NCBI RefSeq assembly: GCF_022539665.2
Contig: NC_081336.1
Coordinates: 4,418,221-4,482,220, forward strand
Source: Daphnia carinata
Taxonomy: Eukaryota; Arthropoda; Branchiopoda; Diplostraca; Daphniidae
DNA length: 64,000 nucleotides
Reading direction: 5' to 3'
Shown: piece by piece, positions 12,695-25,840 of the stretch
How the letters are laid out: the number at the start of each line of letters is the position of its first letter
Numbering within the stretch: position 1 is the first letter of the stretch
Translations under genes and position numbers: made by a program
Notes under the pieces: generated by a model
The model's input: only the letters and a program-made list of their open reading frames with translations
The model's database searches: none
Told to the model about the DNA's origin: nothing

Positions 12695-14739
12695 TTCGGA
12701 TAATGGCAGTAAAACACGTTTTACGGATATTGCAACAGTCAACTCTGCTTTTACTTAAGAATCCATAAGTGTTGCGTTTCAAATTTTGAAGCGGGCACTC
12801 GGTTAGGTTGTAACAGTAAAAAGAATTTACGCTGAAAAAGATTTTCGTTTCCAAACAAAAGCCCTAATAATGTCCTACAAGATGAAGGAAAAATGGCTGG
12901 CTATCCCTCGCTCCTGGGTGGCGCTAGTTGTAACTGTACCCACACCATCTGGCATCCATTTATGTTAACTTTCTTTGCTTGAAAATGACCCATTTTTCTC
13001 ACTATTTTCGGGTACAGCATAGGAAATCCAAAATCGAAGAAATATGAAAAAGTTATATATTTGTCGTGAAGCCGCACGCTAAATATAAAAAAATTAATTA
13101 TTTTATAGATGAAAGATACAATGTAGCAAATACAAATAAATCAAGCAATGAAATCAATAGAATATTTCTAATCAATGCACTTTAGCTAAGTTGGATAGCT
13201 TTAGGGGTAGGCTGTACATATCTTTTTACGTGTAAATAGACGTATGCAGTAAGTTCAACAAAATCAATACACGAGATTTGTTTTGCAAGTGCTAAAATAA
13301 AAATTCATCTTACGTTTTAGTTAATTTAACAAATATTTTAAGTTACTGAAATGTTACGTTTTCAGAGAAGACAACCAATTTTTTACGGTATTAATGGCGG
13401 TAGATTTCAAAGTGATTAACACAAAAGAAAAGAATTTCGCATAAATTTTGAATGGATCATTTCAATACATTACAATAAATCTACCGCTTAAAATTAGATA
13501 CCAAAAATGTAATCAATAAGAACATTGTTTTACTACTGTGAGATTTGTGACACCGTAGTAGCATAATACAGCAAATTTTACAAAGCCCATTGTACGGAAA
13601 TTTTTCGGAATTTAGCGTCGGATAGCGGACAAGTGAATTAGATCTATGTAGTCTGAGTTACATCTACAGTATATACCAAGGTGTAATCGCGGCGTTCGAT
13701 GTTTTTTTTTCCTGTGAATATTAAGTTTTTTCTATTAATTTTTCTGCCGTGTTTCTAAATTTTCGGAAATACGTTTACACGAATTAGTTGAATATAATCT
13801 TTCTGTTATTATTGGTCACCTTCTCTTCCCTACAGATACAATATTTTATGGTGGACTAGCAAGTTTTAGTGGAAGTCTGAATCGCATTTTAAAATCAAAA
13901 CAGGTTCGACACATCTTTGGAAACTGTGGCACGGCTTTTAAAAAATTAAGGATAAATCGTGGGTTCATGCGACAACAAACCTTTGCAACAAATCCAATAT
14001 TAATGTGTTAAATAGCACATATGATGGAAAAGTGAACTATTTTAGTAGTAGCTCATTAGGAATTCGAAAGTTGCAAGGTATTAATGTAGAGATTTGCTAC
14101 TGACAAAATTCTTTACTTGTAGGCTTCGCTTTTGTTCCATATGTAACTGAAAATCTATGTTTAAATAAAAATTATTAAGGCACATGTCGAATCAATTAGA
14201 AGAATCACAAAGATGAAAGAAAGTCAACACCCCTTAAATTGTGATATTCATAGCCATGTAAAAGAATCTGCAATCTGGTTCTACGTAAGGCTGATGTACA
14301 AACAAGGTCAAATCCAAATTTCACACTTTTTTTTTTATCCTGTAAGATATCCATTTGTTAACTGAAGTTAACTAATGAACTACAAAATCTTTTATGTTGT
14401 GCTTCTCAGTGATGAATTTTCTCGTATGTTTGACAGTAGCTGGTATGACGTCTTCTGGGCCAATAAGCTACAATCCAAAATTTTTTTATTAGTCATTAAC
14501 AGCATATTTTTATATACTATTGAGTTACCAACATTCTGAAAGTTAAATGATTCATACCAGCCCAAGAAACGACAGGCAATGTCGATTCTCCTTTAAAAAA
14601 ATTTTTCCTTCGATTTATTGGAGTATCCCAGGGTATCCTCCATTTTCAAAAAATTGACACAAAACTATTGTAATGTTTATTGGCTGCACTATGATTAATA
14701 TTTTCGTAGAAACGATGTGCAACAAGTGGGTGGGTAGGG

Positions 14740-14850
14740 CTACCGCTCGGCCCCGCGTTGTTTGGGTCGGTGATCGACTTAATTTTTGTGGGTTGTTTTG
14801 ATTTTGCGGTGCGTGTTTTTCGGTGCATCTTGCACCGTTTTTCTAGCTCA
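14740..14850 (+). repeat. Repeat remnant, copy A
   Basis: It shares with 15293-15380 an ordered run: CCCCGCGT, a GTCGG/TCGACG core, T-rich GGGTTGTTTTG/GGGCCATTTTGG, then GTGCGTGTTTTTCGG/GTGCGCTTTTTCCAG. The two copies are diverged and about 550 bp apart in the same orientation. Their class is unknown. Confidence 0.45.
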
Positions 14851-15292
14851 ATCAGGGTCGTGCCAAAAAAAGCCAAAAATCCCGATCACATTTTTCCGTA
14901 AGACATTTAGCCTGATATTTACTGGTCTTTGCCGTTCTCTGGAATTCTTTGGTGCTATTTCATTACACATTCATGTTTCAGCAGTTACATAAACCGGAAA
15001 AACATTTATTGTAGTTTAAGATTTAGGAATTGGACTATAAAGTACGAAATTTCTAAGTTGTGTCAGTGAAAGGTACCATGTGAGCAACATTAACGTATAC
15101 ACGCATATACGTCTCTAGCTTTATGTATACGCAATTTCACTTGGATACATCGTCTCAGCCCCGTTGCACCGGACGCTAAAAATAAACCCGCATTGATTTT
15201 TGGCCTAGTGAGCTTATTTCCGCGTGGGATCATGCGGTGCACGGGGTGAAGCTGATCGGGACCGAGTCCTAGAAAGGGTTTGCCTAGGGATT

Positions 15293-15380
15293 AACCCCGC
15301 GTAGCTTTTTCGACGATTTGTTGGGCCATTTTGGCTTTCAGTGCGCTTTTTCCAGTTCACAGATCTTCCGTTTTTTTTTT
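15293..15380 (+). repeat. Repeat remnant, copy B
   Basis: It is the partner of the remnant at 14740-14850, with the same order of blocks and many substitutions. Short open frames in the two copies give vaguely similar Lys/Ser-rich peptides on the minus strand, too weak to call a coding origin. Confidence 0.45.
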
Positions 15381-15889
15381 GCCTATGGGTAAGCAAATCT
15401 AAACTGTGTCAAGATAAATGATGAACCGAGATCCTAGACAGTTCCAATATCCGGTTCCGAGAACCGGTCACACCGCTTTCTTCCCCGTTTACCCTGACCT
15501 AAACCCCGATTTCTACCTACAAACTTGGTTATTGTTCAAATTTCGTGTGACACTTTGTGACCTTTGAAAGACAAGAAGAAAAATAAAGAAAATAACAATT
15601 CACGTTTTTTATATGATTAACTGGCAAATTGTATTACCCTTTTTTGGAAACAAAGAGTAAAGAAACCATACTAGAATTGGCAACCAACATTGCTATACCC
15701 CAACATTTTAAAACTAATGACTACTCAAGTGATGAAAGTAGGTGAAAAAAAAAAAATTTAACTTTCATATTTAAATGTATGTAATTTTAAGAAAGTGTTT
15801 ATCCGATTGCCGCCAATTGGGTTCAAGACTAGGCCAACGTGGTCTCGGTCATCTAGCCCAATTTGGGCTAGGCTAGCATTTCATTGTCT

Positions 15890-15972
15890 ACGTGAAACCC
15901 GGGTAGGTAAAGGGCACAAAATCTGAAGAACCGTTACCCACCAGATCCGGTGTCGTGCGTCCACAAGAAGAC
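15890..15972 (-). repeat. Dispersed repeat, copy 2
   Basis: This is the inverted counterpart of 7030-7116. The best-preserved block is GTAACGGTTCTT with the following [C/G]AGA[T/C]TTTGT. No flanking target-site duplication was identified by eye. Confidence 0.6.
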
Positions 15973-16728
15973 CAACGCTTATGGGCCAAGTACGTACCTC
16001 CCCACTGAAAGAGTGGCCATGTGCTACCCGCGGTTTAGGAAAAGATTACAGTTTGCTCCAAGCCTACAACTTCAAAAACTGGGGGATACAATGAATTAAA
16101 TAAATACCCTCTATCGGATTTCAAATGTTTCAACCGGTATCAATTCAGAAAAGGAACCTCATCAACCGCTTCAATGTGGTACTCAATTCTGAATAGGAAT
16201 ACATGTCTTAATAACATAGCGCGTAGTACTTGAGCGTGCATCCCAAACGTTCATGACGACGATCTCACATTGAAAGCAGTTGATTTAAATTTCTGGATTA
16301 ATTATTTTTTGATTGTACAGGACAGGTCTTTCTAGTTGTACCTCTGCATGTTGCAGTGCGCTAACATGGCATCCCATATCGCAACTGATTTTTCCTGTAG
16401 GCGGAAGTGAGACAAAAGGCATTCTTTTAGATTATTCTACAGCCATTTTCACTCTACGTGTCGTAAAGCACTATCAACAACTTATTTCTGTAATTTACTT
16501 CCGCAATTGCAGTTGGCGATTCGCTTGGCAGCGTCAGCATCGTGTAGGCACTTTGGGTCTGTGGTTGCAATTTTCCATTTAAAACGCAGAATTAAGAGAA
16601 ACATTCATTTTTAGGAGAACACATTACTATTAATCATATGGGAGAGAACGGCTTTCGATTTAGTTGTACAGAGGTAAGAGGCAAAGCTTTCATTTAATGG
16701 AATATACAGGGCAAACAAAATGCTTTTA

Positions 16729-17775
16729 TCATCTCATGGAATCATCGCAAATGGCTTGTAGTTCAGGCAAATCGCTGACACACGGCAAACGATTAACAGC
16801 AGCTTGGGTAATCCTCAGTTCTGACCATTTTATTCGCCAATGGAAGTCGACTTGAGGATCTTGCAAAAGCCCAAAAACTTGTTCAAAAATCCCACTGCAA
16901 TTTTCATATTGGTGTGCTGTTCCACAAACACCAATTATAACCATTCCATGTGGATCTTTTCTTTCTTTAACCCCGTTTGGACTAAGGTTTGGGTTAAGAA
17001 GAAACCCATGGTGACACAACAGTATTTGTAGTAAATGTGAAGCCTATTATTGAAAAAAAAAAAAATGTTGATAATAATTCAAGAACAGAATAAGGCAATT
17101 ACTATAATAATGGAACAAAATGTAGGCAAGGAACCATTACAATCCTACCTCGTCTGAGCCTACAGCTTCCTGGTTGTTGGTTACATCAGGGGAATTGAAG
17201 GTGATTTTAAGTCTTACATCCTTCCAGAACTGTTCAGAAAGCTTTGATACTGTGGGTGATTGCTTGTGAACTGCTAAAAGTATTTCGTAAAACCACTGGG
17301 TAAATTTCAGACCCATTTCTGGTGCTGTTGGTAGAGAATCTTGAATGTTTTCCAGAGAAGTTGTTGATGTTACACCAACTGAACTTTCTTCAGATTTTCC
17401 TGTGGCCCATAGCTCTAAAATTCTTGAGACAATAGTAGATTTCTCAGCTTGTCCGCTGATGGGAACTCTCCTTGAATTTAAATATTCAAACAGGATGGCC
17501 CTGGTCATTTTTTTTCGATTCAGAAGCCAACTGGCAGATTCAGAATGCAAAAGTATTGCGTCTATGGCATCTATAAATCGGTCAATAACAAAACACAGAA
17601 TGTTATTGACTTTGGCACTGCAAGAATTATGAATTTGGGTAAATCGTAAAAAGCTACCATTGACTGAAGTGAAAGCTAGTGCTTTTTTCGTAGCAGTGTC
17701 GGCTAAGGAATACACGACATCATCTTCCAATCTTGAAAGTAAATCCCGAATTCCCGTGATTTCACCTGGCAGCAT
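16729..17775 (-). CDS. C3orf38: C3orf38 homologue (uncharacterised conserved metazoan protein)
   Basis: Two exons (17149-17775 and 16729-17043) join at GAG|GCT to 313 aa, near the length of the human protein. The N-terminal half is helical (LPGEITGIRDLLSRLEDD, ILLHSESASWLLNRKKMTR, VIFKYL-like ILFEYLNSRRV). The C-terminal half has the NTF2-like pattern of the family: FTQWFYEILL, QFWKDVRLKITF, PHGMVIIGVCGTAHQ and CSGIFEQVFGLLQDP. The start at 17775 was preferred over the in-frame ATG at 17874 because a probable 3' splice site (TTTTTAG|GCAG, near 17800) sits between them, implying a 5' UTR intron. The biochemical role is poorly known, so no activity is assigned. Confidence 0.88.
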
Positions 17776-18744
17776 TTTTCTCCACGCCACTCTCTGCCTA
17801 AAAAACCCGGAAATAGAAATAAAAATAAACAACATGGAATCGATTCCGACAGGTAAAGCCTCTTCTGGCCACAAACTTAAAACGCATTCGGTTCAATTAA
17901 AGTGCGACTTGTCATAAAAAATTCGCCTCGCTGAAAACGAATTGCCTATTTGTACCTCAGTCGCCAAACTATCTATATAGTCTCTCCTCTATTTTTTTTA
18001 AATTTTGATTACAGTCGAAAAAAAAAAACTATATATATATATAGCCTATAGTAAAATTTTCGTGCTGTTTTCTTCTTTTACGATGAGAGCCAACAACACC
18101 AAAGAATTTATTCGTACCATCCGCGAACCTAATGCGACGGCACGCTTTCTTTTTCTTTTCATTGCTTTGCTAAAGTTTTTCCGTACAAATTAAATTTTTC
18201 TTTTTTTTTTCGTATCCCAAGCATCGTGTACTATCGGTTTATTTATTTGTTTATAACCAGTTAGACCAACCTACCTCACAAAAAGGGTATATTTTTATGT
18301 GTGCGTGTCTTTTACCCGTACGGTGTCTACATTTTTGAGATAAACAAAAGGCTATAAGTCATGTTTTTAAAAGACGGAATAAATCAAACGAGACATCCGT
18401 AGCCTAGAAATAAGTTCGACCATAGTCACGGGCGCAATTAGCAAGGGCCATTTTCCTTATAATTCTTTACGCATTTACGTTTTATTGATGGAAGCCTTTC
18501 TTCAATACTTTATTTAGCTGAACAAAAATGACCTTAATTTTTACGAATTGAGAAAGGGAACTTGCGTTGCGAAAGAAACAGAATGGAAAGGTCTGCCAAA
18601 AGTCGTGAAATTTCGTTCAAACGTCATTGGACGGAACTGGTGAAATACATAATAAAAGAAAAAGAAAAGAAAAGAAAAAAAAAAAAAAAGAAAACCAAAT
18701 AAACTAGAATAAATAAATAAATTTAAAAAGCGTCAAGTTCTGGG

Positions 18745-18768
18745 TCGGTCATTCACCCTGGGCCGCTC
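18745..18768 (+). promoter_or_regulatory. Repeated EcRE-like element, copy 1
   Basis: TCGGTCATTCACC is followed by CTGGGCCGCTC. The core GGTCATTCACC is an imperfect inverted repeat with one spacer base (AGGTGA-A-TGACC on the other strand), resembling nuclear-receptor IR-1 sites such as ecdysone response elements. The same long sequence recurs, inverted, at 35682-35706. Confidence 0.35.
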
Positions 18769-19019
18769 GACAATGTTGGTACACACGCGCACAGGGCATG
18801 TAAAATACACACGGACCAGCAGATCCGATCCGATCTGAATGGGGGATTCTCTATTTTATACATCACATTTTTTTTTTTTTTTTCTCTCTCTCTCTCTCTT
18901 ACTTTTTCCTGCTGCATGCATCCGCTTCTCTGCTGTTGACTTATTCTTCCATTGTGGTCATTAGTTTTGCATGCGTTCATCCGACAGGGTGAATGAAACA
19001 GAATGTAACAACAACAACG

Positions 19020-19048
<29 letters not shown>
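19020..19048 (+). repeat. Poly(A) tract, 29 A
   Basis: An uninterrupted A run. It is one of many in this desert and a likely place for length errors in the assembly. Confidence 0.9.
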
Positions 19049-19051
<3 letters not shown>

Positions 19052-20092
19052 ACCGACTTCATACACATATCCCTGCTAATCATAAACGTGAATATACAAT
19101 CATGGAAAGCCCAAGACTATATCGCACGTGAAATTCAAGTTACTGCTTCAAACTATAACGAAATACGTATGCCCACCTTCTTTAAGGTACAGCTAATCAT
19201 TTCAAAAAGAAAAAAAAAAAAAAAAAGAGGGGACTACCTTATTGTTCTCTACAGTTAACGGGCGTGGGGTTGAATGAACTCGAGGGACGCGGCTGTCGTT
19301 TTTTGTCTACATTTCCGCGCCCTGGTCAATCAGTCGATCCATTTTCTTTCTTTTTTTCTTCTTCTTCTTCTTTTATATTTTTGTTTCCTTTTTCCTTCAT
19401 CACGACAACCACACCGACGCGCTCTTGACGAAATTGCTTTTTTTTTTGTTTTTTTTTTGCCGTCGAACTGGCCAGCCTCCATCTGCCGCAAACCCCTCCA
19501 ACAAATGACAAATAATAATCATTTAGTTGCCCAAAAACATTGTATGGGTGACGCCAGAAGAAACAAGAAAGACGGAAAACAAAACAGGATGGGATACCCA
19601 TTTGCTTGTTATGGGCGTGTTTGGCTTTTGAGTAGAGAACGGGGGGGGGGGGCATGTTCATACGTTCATCCCGCCAATTTCTTTCCTAAAATCCCCCACA
19701 AACTTCACCTTATAGACCCAGACGAAGAGGTAACTAAAAATGACTTGCTTAGACTTGAACGAGAGATGAAATGAGAGGGGGGGGGGGCACACGAATGTAA
19801 GAGGGGTAACGGTGAGAAGCTTCAGAACGAGAGGTCAATCGCCCAATGTTTTTTTTGTTTTTTTTTTTTGTCTCAACACAGCAGGTGTGATTACCGAGGG
19901 GACGGAGGTCAGTCGAAGAAAAAAAAAATAAATAAATAAGACGAAACCAATTGGAATTGTAGATGCCAATTATGAAGTAATGTTGGGGAGCTATCTGATT
20001 TCATAAATAATTTGGAAAAAATAAATGAAGTGTAGTATAAAGGAATAGAACTTAAATGCAAGCCAATCCAATTGTATCACGTTACGCTGTGT

Positions 20093-20093
<1 letters not shown>

Positions 20094-20123
<30 letters not shown>
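20094..20123 (+). repeat. (TG)n microsatellite
   Basis: About fifteen perfect TG units. Confidence 0.9.
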
Positions 20124-20126
<3 letters not shown>

Positions 20127-20258
20127 CGTGTATACGATATAAATCTAATAAATGTAAAGATATGGATTTTTTATTTTGGGGGAGGCAGTTGAGGGAAACA
20201 GGGACTGAAAGAGAGGGGGGAAGTTGAGGAAAATAAAAGAAGAACAAGACCGTGGAAG

Positions 20259-20311
20259 AAAAAAAAAAAAAAAAAAAAAAGGAAAACGAAAAAAAAAAAA
20301 AAAAAAAAAAA
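20259..20311 (+). repeat. Double poly(A) tract
   Basis: Two A runs of about 22 and 23 bases are separated by GGAAAACG, immediately before the second EcRE-like motif. Confidence 0.85.
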
Positions 20312-20324
20312 GGGACTCGTTGTG

Positions 20325-20337
20325 TCGGTCATTCACC
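20325..20337 (+). promoter_or_regulatory. Repeated EcRE-like element, copy 2
   Basis: TCGGTCATTCACC is identical to copy 1 over 13 bases, continuing TCTGGGGCTCTG, a diverged form of the same right flank. Confidence 0.35.
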
Positions 20338-20394
20338 TCTGGGGCTCTGAAATACTTCAACATATAGGTAGGTGTATATGTAACCGATGTATTT

Positions 20395-20443
20395 GCTGCT
20401 GCTGCTGCTGCTGCATGGTGTGCCTGTGTGTGTGTGTGTGTGT
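20395..20443 (+). repeat. (CTG)n followed by (TG)n microsatellite
   Basis: About six to seven GCT/CTG units, then a short unique stretch, then about nine TG units. Confidence 0.9.
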
Positions 20444-23400
20444 GCAGCACGGGGAAAAGCAGGGAGGACTCCGGGATAACAATGTCAGGTATTTTCTCCA
20501 CGTTTTATATATTTTTTTTCTCATTTTTTCTTTCTCTTTTCTTCCTTCCTTATTCCATTTTTTTTTTCTTTCTCCTTTTGTTAGCATTTTGGCTATTTTA
20601 AAAATGTTTTTTTTTTTTTTTTTTTTGCATTGATAGCTATCCTATAGCATTTCCCATTTGAATTGAAAACACGTTTAATTTGTATTCCAATTTGATCCTT
20701 CCTAAAGACGAGGGATCTCTTCTTCGAACAAAATGGAGCAGAAAAAATAAAAAATGTTTTTCATTTGTCCTTTCTTTTTTTTTTTTTTCGTTAAGCCATT
20801 AATTCGTTTTACTTTTCTTTCGGTATCAACAACTCCCCCCCCCTCCCAAATTAAATCCAGCCTGAGAAAAATGGTTTGAACTGCTGGACACCGAGAAAGT
20901 GAAAACTAGACGGAACACACAGACAGGAGCAAACGGCTATAAAAGAAAAGAAAAGAAAAAAAACAAAAAAACAAAGGAGAAAGACATGAGAACAATAACA
21001 CGCATGAGGGTACAATAGCAATTTTTTAAATCTAAAACAAAAAAAAAAAAAAGAAATATAGAGAGAGCTACCCTATTTCACTCTCTATAAATATGTACGT
21101 GTAGGTGTACCCGACTTAAGAAATAGAAATAGATATATAAAAAAAAAAAAAAAATAGGGGGGAGGCGAAGATAGAGGGGGCGGATTAGGGGAGAGTCATT
21201 CTGACTGCATTTTGATGACACTTTTTTTTTTTTTTCTTCTTTTCATTTCCACGTACGTAGACATACGCTGCTCGCTTTTTAGTCTTGAGGCACCGTTACT
21301 AGCGTGGAGTTGCAATGGAGGAGAGGGCAAGGTGAAATCCGAGAAAGAATTCAATACAAAAAAAAAAAAAAAGAAAAAAGAAAGAAAGAAAGAGAGGGAC
21401 GAAGAAGAGGCGAACCCAAGTGATTGTCTCCATTTCACTTTCATTTCCTCGACTCGAACATTGAAGCATTTTCTCTTGGCTTTCTCGCTATATACCTTTC
21501 CACAATTCACACGAGATATATATATATGTATACACGCATAAAAGGTTTCGACCTTTTTTCTTTCCCCTCTGCCTCAACAAGAATTTCTTCTTCTTCAAAA
21601 AAAAAAAAAAGGGAATTTCAAACAGTGCTGTCTTTTGTATAAAGAGACCAAGCGATCTTCCGTCGATCCCATGGGCACCTGGAACAAAAAGAGAAACGAC
21701 ACTTTCATTTTGGGGAATAGAACATATTTATGTATATGTACTCTACATACATAGGAAGGATGTACGTGTGCAATTGGCCTACGAAAAGTATTGGGTGTAT
21801 ATCGAAAAAAAAAAAAAAAACGAGTGAAAAGGAAATAAGAGCAGCGGGACGTTCGACACTCTGTGGCATTTCGCGGGGAGATGTAGACACTACGGGCGGT
21901 GAAAGAGACACACAAGAAGAAGACAATCAAGAGTTCAACAAAGGGCTATATGCTTTCTTTTCAAACTTCAAAGGACGAACGAACCTGCGCATCTTCGATT
22001 CGCATAGTGTTAAAATAAAAAAAAATTCATGTGTCTATATAGTCATACTAGTGTGTAGGCCTACTATATGCACACACACACATACACGGTAAAGGGTCAA
22101 ATTCATTTCCGGGGTCGTGGAGAATCAGGAAAAGAGTGGAACGAAGTAGTCTTTGCATTTTTTTTTTCCACGAGAAATAGAGAATATCATTTGACACGTG
22201 ACTGAGTTGCATTTGTTTGCATAAATCTTCATTTTCTTTCAAGTCAAAACTGCTGACTCGCAAAAGCCGGCCATTTTACAACCGGTCAATATAAAGCGCT
22301 GACTGAATAACAAGAAGACGCCAAGAATATTTTTGAAACAAAAAAAAAAAACGAAATTGAATAAAGAAAAAAAAAAAAAGATGGTAAAAGGACAAAAGTT
22401 AAAAGAAGAATACACACGCACGAGAAACGAAGAAGAAATGGAATACGTAAGAAAACAAAAAAAAAAAAAAAAAAAAAAAAAACGAAGGTACGTCCTAGTT
22501 CGCTGGAGGCGTTCGCACGTGGGGGTCACAGTCGGTCATTGCCACAATTTTTACCTTTTCCTTTTTTTTTTTTTTTTTTTCTCTTTCTTTTTTTTTCTTT
22601 CTTCTTCCTGGCTGCCTCTTCTTCACTAGACATATGCGATCGTACTTTTTTTTTTCTTTCTTATTGTATCGTTTCTCTCCGCCCTTCTCGCTCTTCTTCT
22701 TCGACATCTATAAAAGGAGAAGAAGAAGAAAAAGAAGAAAAAAAAAACAAGATAAGAGCAAGGGGATAAAATAAAATAAAAAAAAAAAAAAGAAATAATA
22801 CTGTCGTATAAGACTTGACCAAGTTAGAACCGGTGGGGAGTTCACCCTGTAACCGCTGGCCGTCGTTATTATCATTCATCTCCTGGGCGTCTTTCTTTTT
22901 ATTCTAATTTCACCCCTAATTCCACCACTCGTTCAGGTCAACCTCAACTAGATGCTTCCTTTTAAAAATAGAAATATAAAATAACCCACGGGCAAGTGGA
23001 TCATCAATCAAAACGTCTACTCGGAAGTCATTTTGTTTCATTTGAGCGATCGTTACGCACTGGTTTGTGTCTCTTTGAACTGACGGCATCATCGTCCGTA
23101 TCATGCAGGAAAGACACACACACACACACACAAAACCCCTGTCTATTAAAGAATTCTTGGCGAAAAGGAGAAAGAAAGAAAAAATGTTCAACTTTCTTAT
23201 CTTTAAACTTATGTAGTTTATTACGTCTTGGATAAGAAAAAAAAAAAAAAAAAGAAAAAGAAAAAAGGGAGAACCCCTCGCTGAGAAGAACACGGACGAT
23301 TTGTATCCGCCTCGGATGGCGACCCCCCCCACCCTCAATGCGGAGGTCTTCGACCCTTTCCAAGAGAAAGTGTCACTCGCTCTTTCCTCATTTATATAGA

Positions 23401-24654
23401 CGTGCAGAACGTATAATAAAAACAAAATTAATAATAATAATAGTCAACGAAAAAAAAAATAAAAATAAAATAAAGAACCCCACAGTGCGGAATGAGTGGC
23501 CTACGTCATTCGACGTCACGTGCATTTCACAATTATGGACTTCCAGATAAAAAAAAAAAAAAAAAAAAAAAAAATAGAAATGAGGCTAAACCGATAAACT
23601 TGCTCTTCATCTTGCCTTCTTCTAAAAAATGGTCGCATTCTTCGTTGAAAAAAAAACAAAAAAAACCATGAACCAACTTCACCCACTGACTGGGCCATCT
23701 CAAGACTTTCTTTCGATTGCGACATTGCCAATGTGCGGGCGCTTTGGTCTGTCGAAAGAGGTAGACGGAGCAAACGTGACTCATTGGCAATGGGGGAGAC
23801 CGAAAAGGCAGATAGTTTTACCTGGAACACCAGGAAAGGGGTTATACGGCGCAATGGCACGCCACGGTGGGCATACCAAACAGACCAGCAACGAAAAACG
23901 TAATTGATGTGTGGATTATACACAAGTACCCGAGGACAACCTACTGGCACACATACGTGCGCCGATATTGCGAAAACTTTCGTGACACAAGCCGATGTGG
24001 GGTCCTATCCCTCCCCCCCCCCCCCCCCCCCACCTACCCCTTCGCTTTTTTTTTGTTTTGTTTTTATTACTTTCAAATGGTTCCATTTGGTTTGTGAATA
24101 AAATTATGGTCCTCTATTAACGCGGTGTTTTAAAAAATATATTTACATTCAGCTCCCTCCCTCCCCCCCCCCCCCCCCCTGCTCACGAGATGACTTTGGC
24201 GCCGTGCACGTTTGGCCGCTAATTCGTGTAGAGTTGCGTCATCTGACCTCGATGTCACTATGTAGAATATAAATGGACGCCTGGTGTTTGCTTCCTTTTC
24301 TTTTTGTGCCAATGACGGTGGGTTTTTTTTTTTTTTTTATATAACGCGCGCAAATGTTACCTTGTTTTGTTTTGTTTTCCTTTTATTTATATATACATTT
24401 CATGTATAGCGTACTGTAAACACTACGATAGAACAACACAGCATTACATGTGTACACGTATGTGACATTTTTTTTTTTTTTTCATTCCATTTCATGTTTT
24501 GTTTGTTCTTTTCTCCCTGCATTATCGAATCGAAAATTGTGCGCATGTGGCTTTGAAGACTCTCCGGGTGGCCATGGGTTTTCTTCGTCGTGCGCTTCCA
24601 AGAGAAAAGAGCATTGCGGTCGACACCGAAACATAAGAATAAAAAAAAAAACTA

Positions 24655-24681
24655 CATATATATATATATATATATATATAA
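24655..24681 (+). repeat. (TA)n microsatellite
   Basis: A perfect TA alternation of about 26 bases inside an A-rich stretch. Confidence 0.9.
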
Positions 24682-25772
24682 GAAAAAAGAAACGGGGTAA
24701 TAGTTATGGGGAAAGAAAGAAAAAAAAAAAAAAACTAACTAATAAGAAATAAGAAAGAAAACAAAAAAAAAAAAAAACAGCACAAAGGCAGAAGGCAGGG
24801 AGCAAAATTGCGTCACGACTGTGACCTACAGAAAACAAACGCAAAGTCCTGGGCTAGCCACAAGGGGAACGAACGAACGTAACCGACTGAAAGAAACAAA
24901 AAGAAAAGAAGGAGTACCCCCTGATGCACGCAACAAGCTGCCGGCTGCTTCTGTTGCTCTGCCTAGGCTTACAGCATAGAGAGAGAGGAACGAAAATTAA
25001 AAAAAAAAAAAAAAAATAGAAAATAAAAAAAAAAAAAAAGAAAACAGATAGGAGAAGAAAATGGACGCCATTGACCTGAAGCGAGTGAACGAAGCGGCGG
25101 CCGGTATATAGCAGAGCATCCACTTCCGCGTTATACTTTGGCACGTTCGCTTCGCTCAGAGAGCATTCATTCAACCCTTTCCACCGCCTCACCATTTTTT
25201 CTTGTTTGTTTGTTTTTTTTTCCTCTAACTTTTTTTTATTTTATTTGATTTATTTATTTTTTTTTTTTTTTTTTGCTTTTCGAGATGTTTGATGCACGTC
25301 CTCTGCTTCACAACCGCTTCACAACGCGCTGCAATAATTAAACGTTTCTTAGATTCTCTTCGATTTGAACTGTGAAGTGCTCACGTCTAATTCCACGTTT
25401 CTCTATTTCATGAAAAATCTATTCGTTTTTTTTTTTTTAAATTATAATAACAACCATCAAATAAATAGAAATACATTCCGAAATTGATGCGAGTCATTTC
25501 TGTTCAGAGGTGAACAACTGGCAATCATGTCATCCAAAGTCGACAATCAAGTACGGAAAAAAAAAAAAATCGTCTATCGAACGAACTGCTGCTGGTTTTT
25601 GATGTACAGAAAAGAAAAAAATAAATAAATAAAAAGCCCAACGACGGTGTCCAAAACTTCTTTTTCTTTTTTTTTTTGGCGGGCATTGCCCCAGTGAACC
25701 CGCCTGCTGTGTACCCAGGGTTTTCGGTGCCGCCATCAGGGAGAAGGAAGGAAGGAGGGACCACGGAGTGAT

Positions 25773-25773
<1 letters not shown>

Positions 25774-25807
<34 letters not shown>

Positions 25808-25840
25808 AAGAATGGCCTTCTTCTTCTTCTTCTTCTTCTT
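25774..25840 (+). repeat. (AG)n and (TTC)n microsatellite pair
   Basis: About 14 AG units end near 25802, then a TTC run spans about 25815-25840. The pairing of purine and pyrimidine runs makes the locus prone to slippage. Confidence 0.85.

Larger units (their letters stand above)
12695..16728. other. 4-kb spacer with dispersed-repeat remnants and a CTCF-like site
   Basis: No gene is recognised. The left end should hold the UBE2Q1 promoter; a GGTGGCGCTAG motif resembling insect CTCF sites lies at about 12917-12927. The middle (13.0-14.6 kb) is AT-rich and featureless. GC-richer repeat-like blocks lie at 14700-14880, 15200-15500 and 15800-16030. The first two look related to each other, and the third matches copy 1 at 7030. 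Confidence 0.5.

Noticed and set aside
19274-19774. 166-codon plus-strand ORF in the desert
   Set aside because: Its length comes from T/C homopolymers (Phe, Leu, Ser runs), and an overlapping ORF exists on the other strand. There are no motifs or splice context.
22916-23425. 169-codon minus-strand ORF
   Set aside because: It is driven by poly-T/poly-A and CA repeats, with Phe and Cys-Val repeats. No family pattern was seen.
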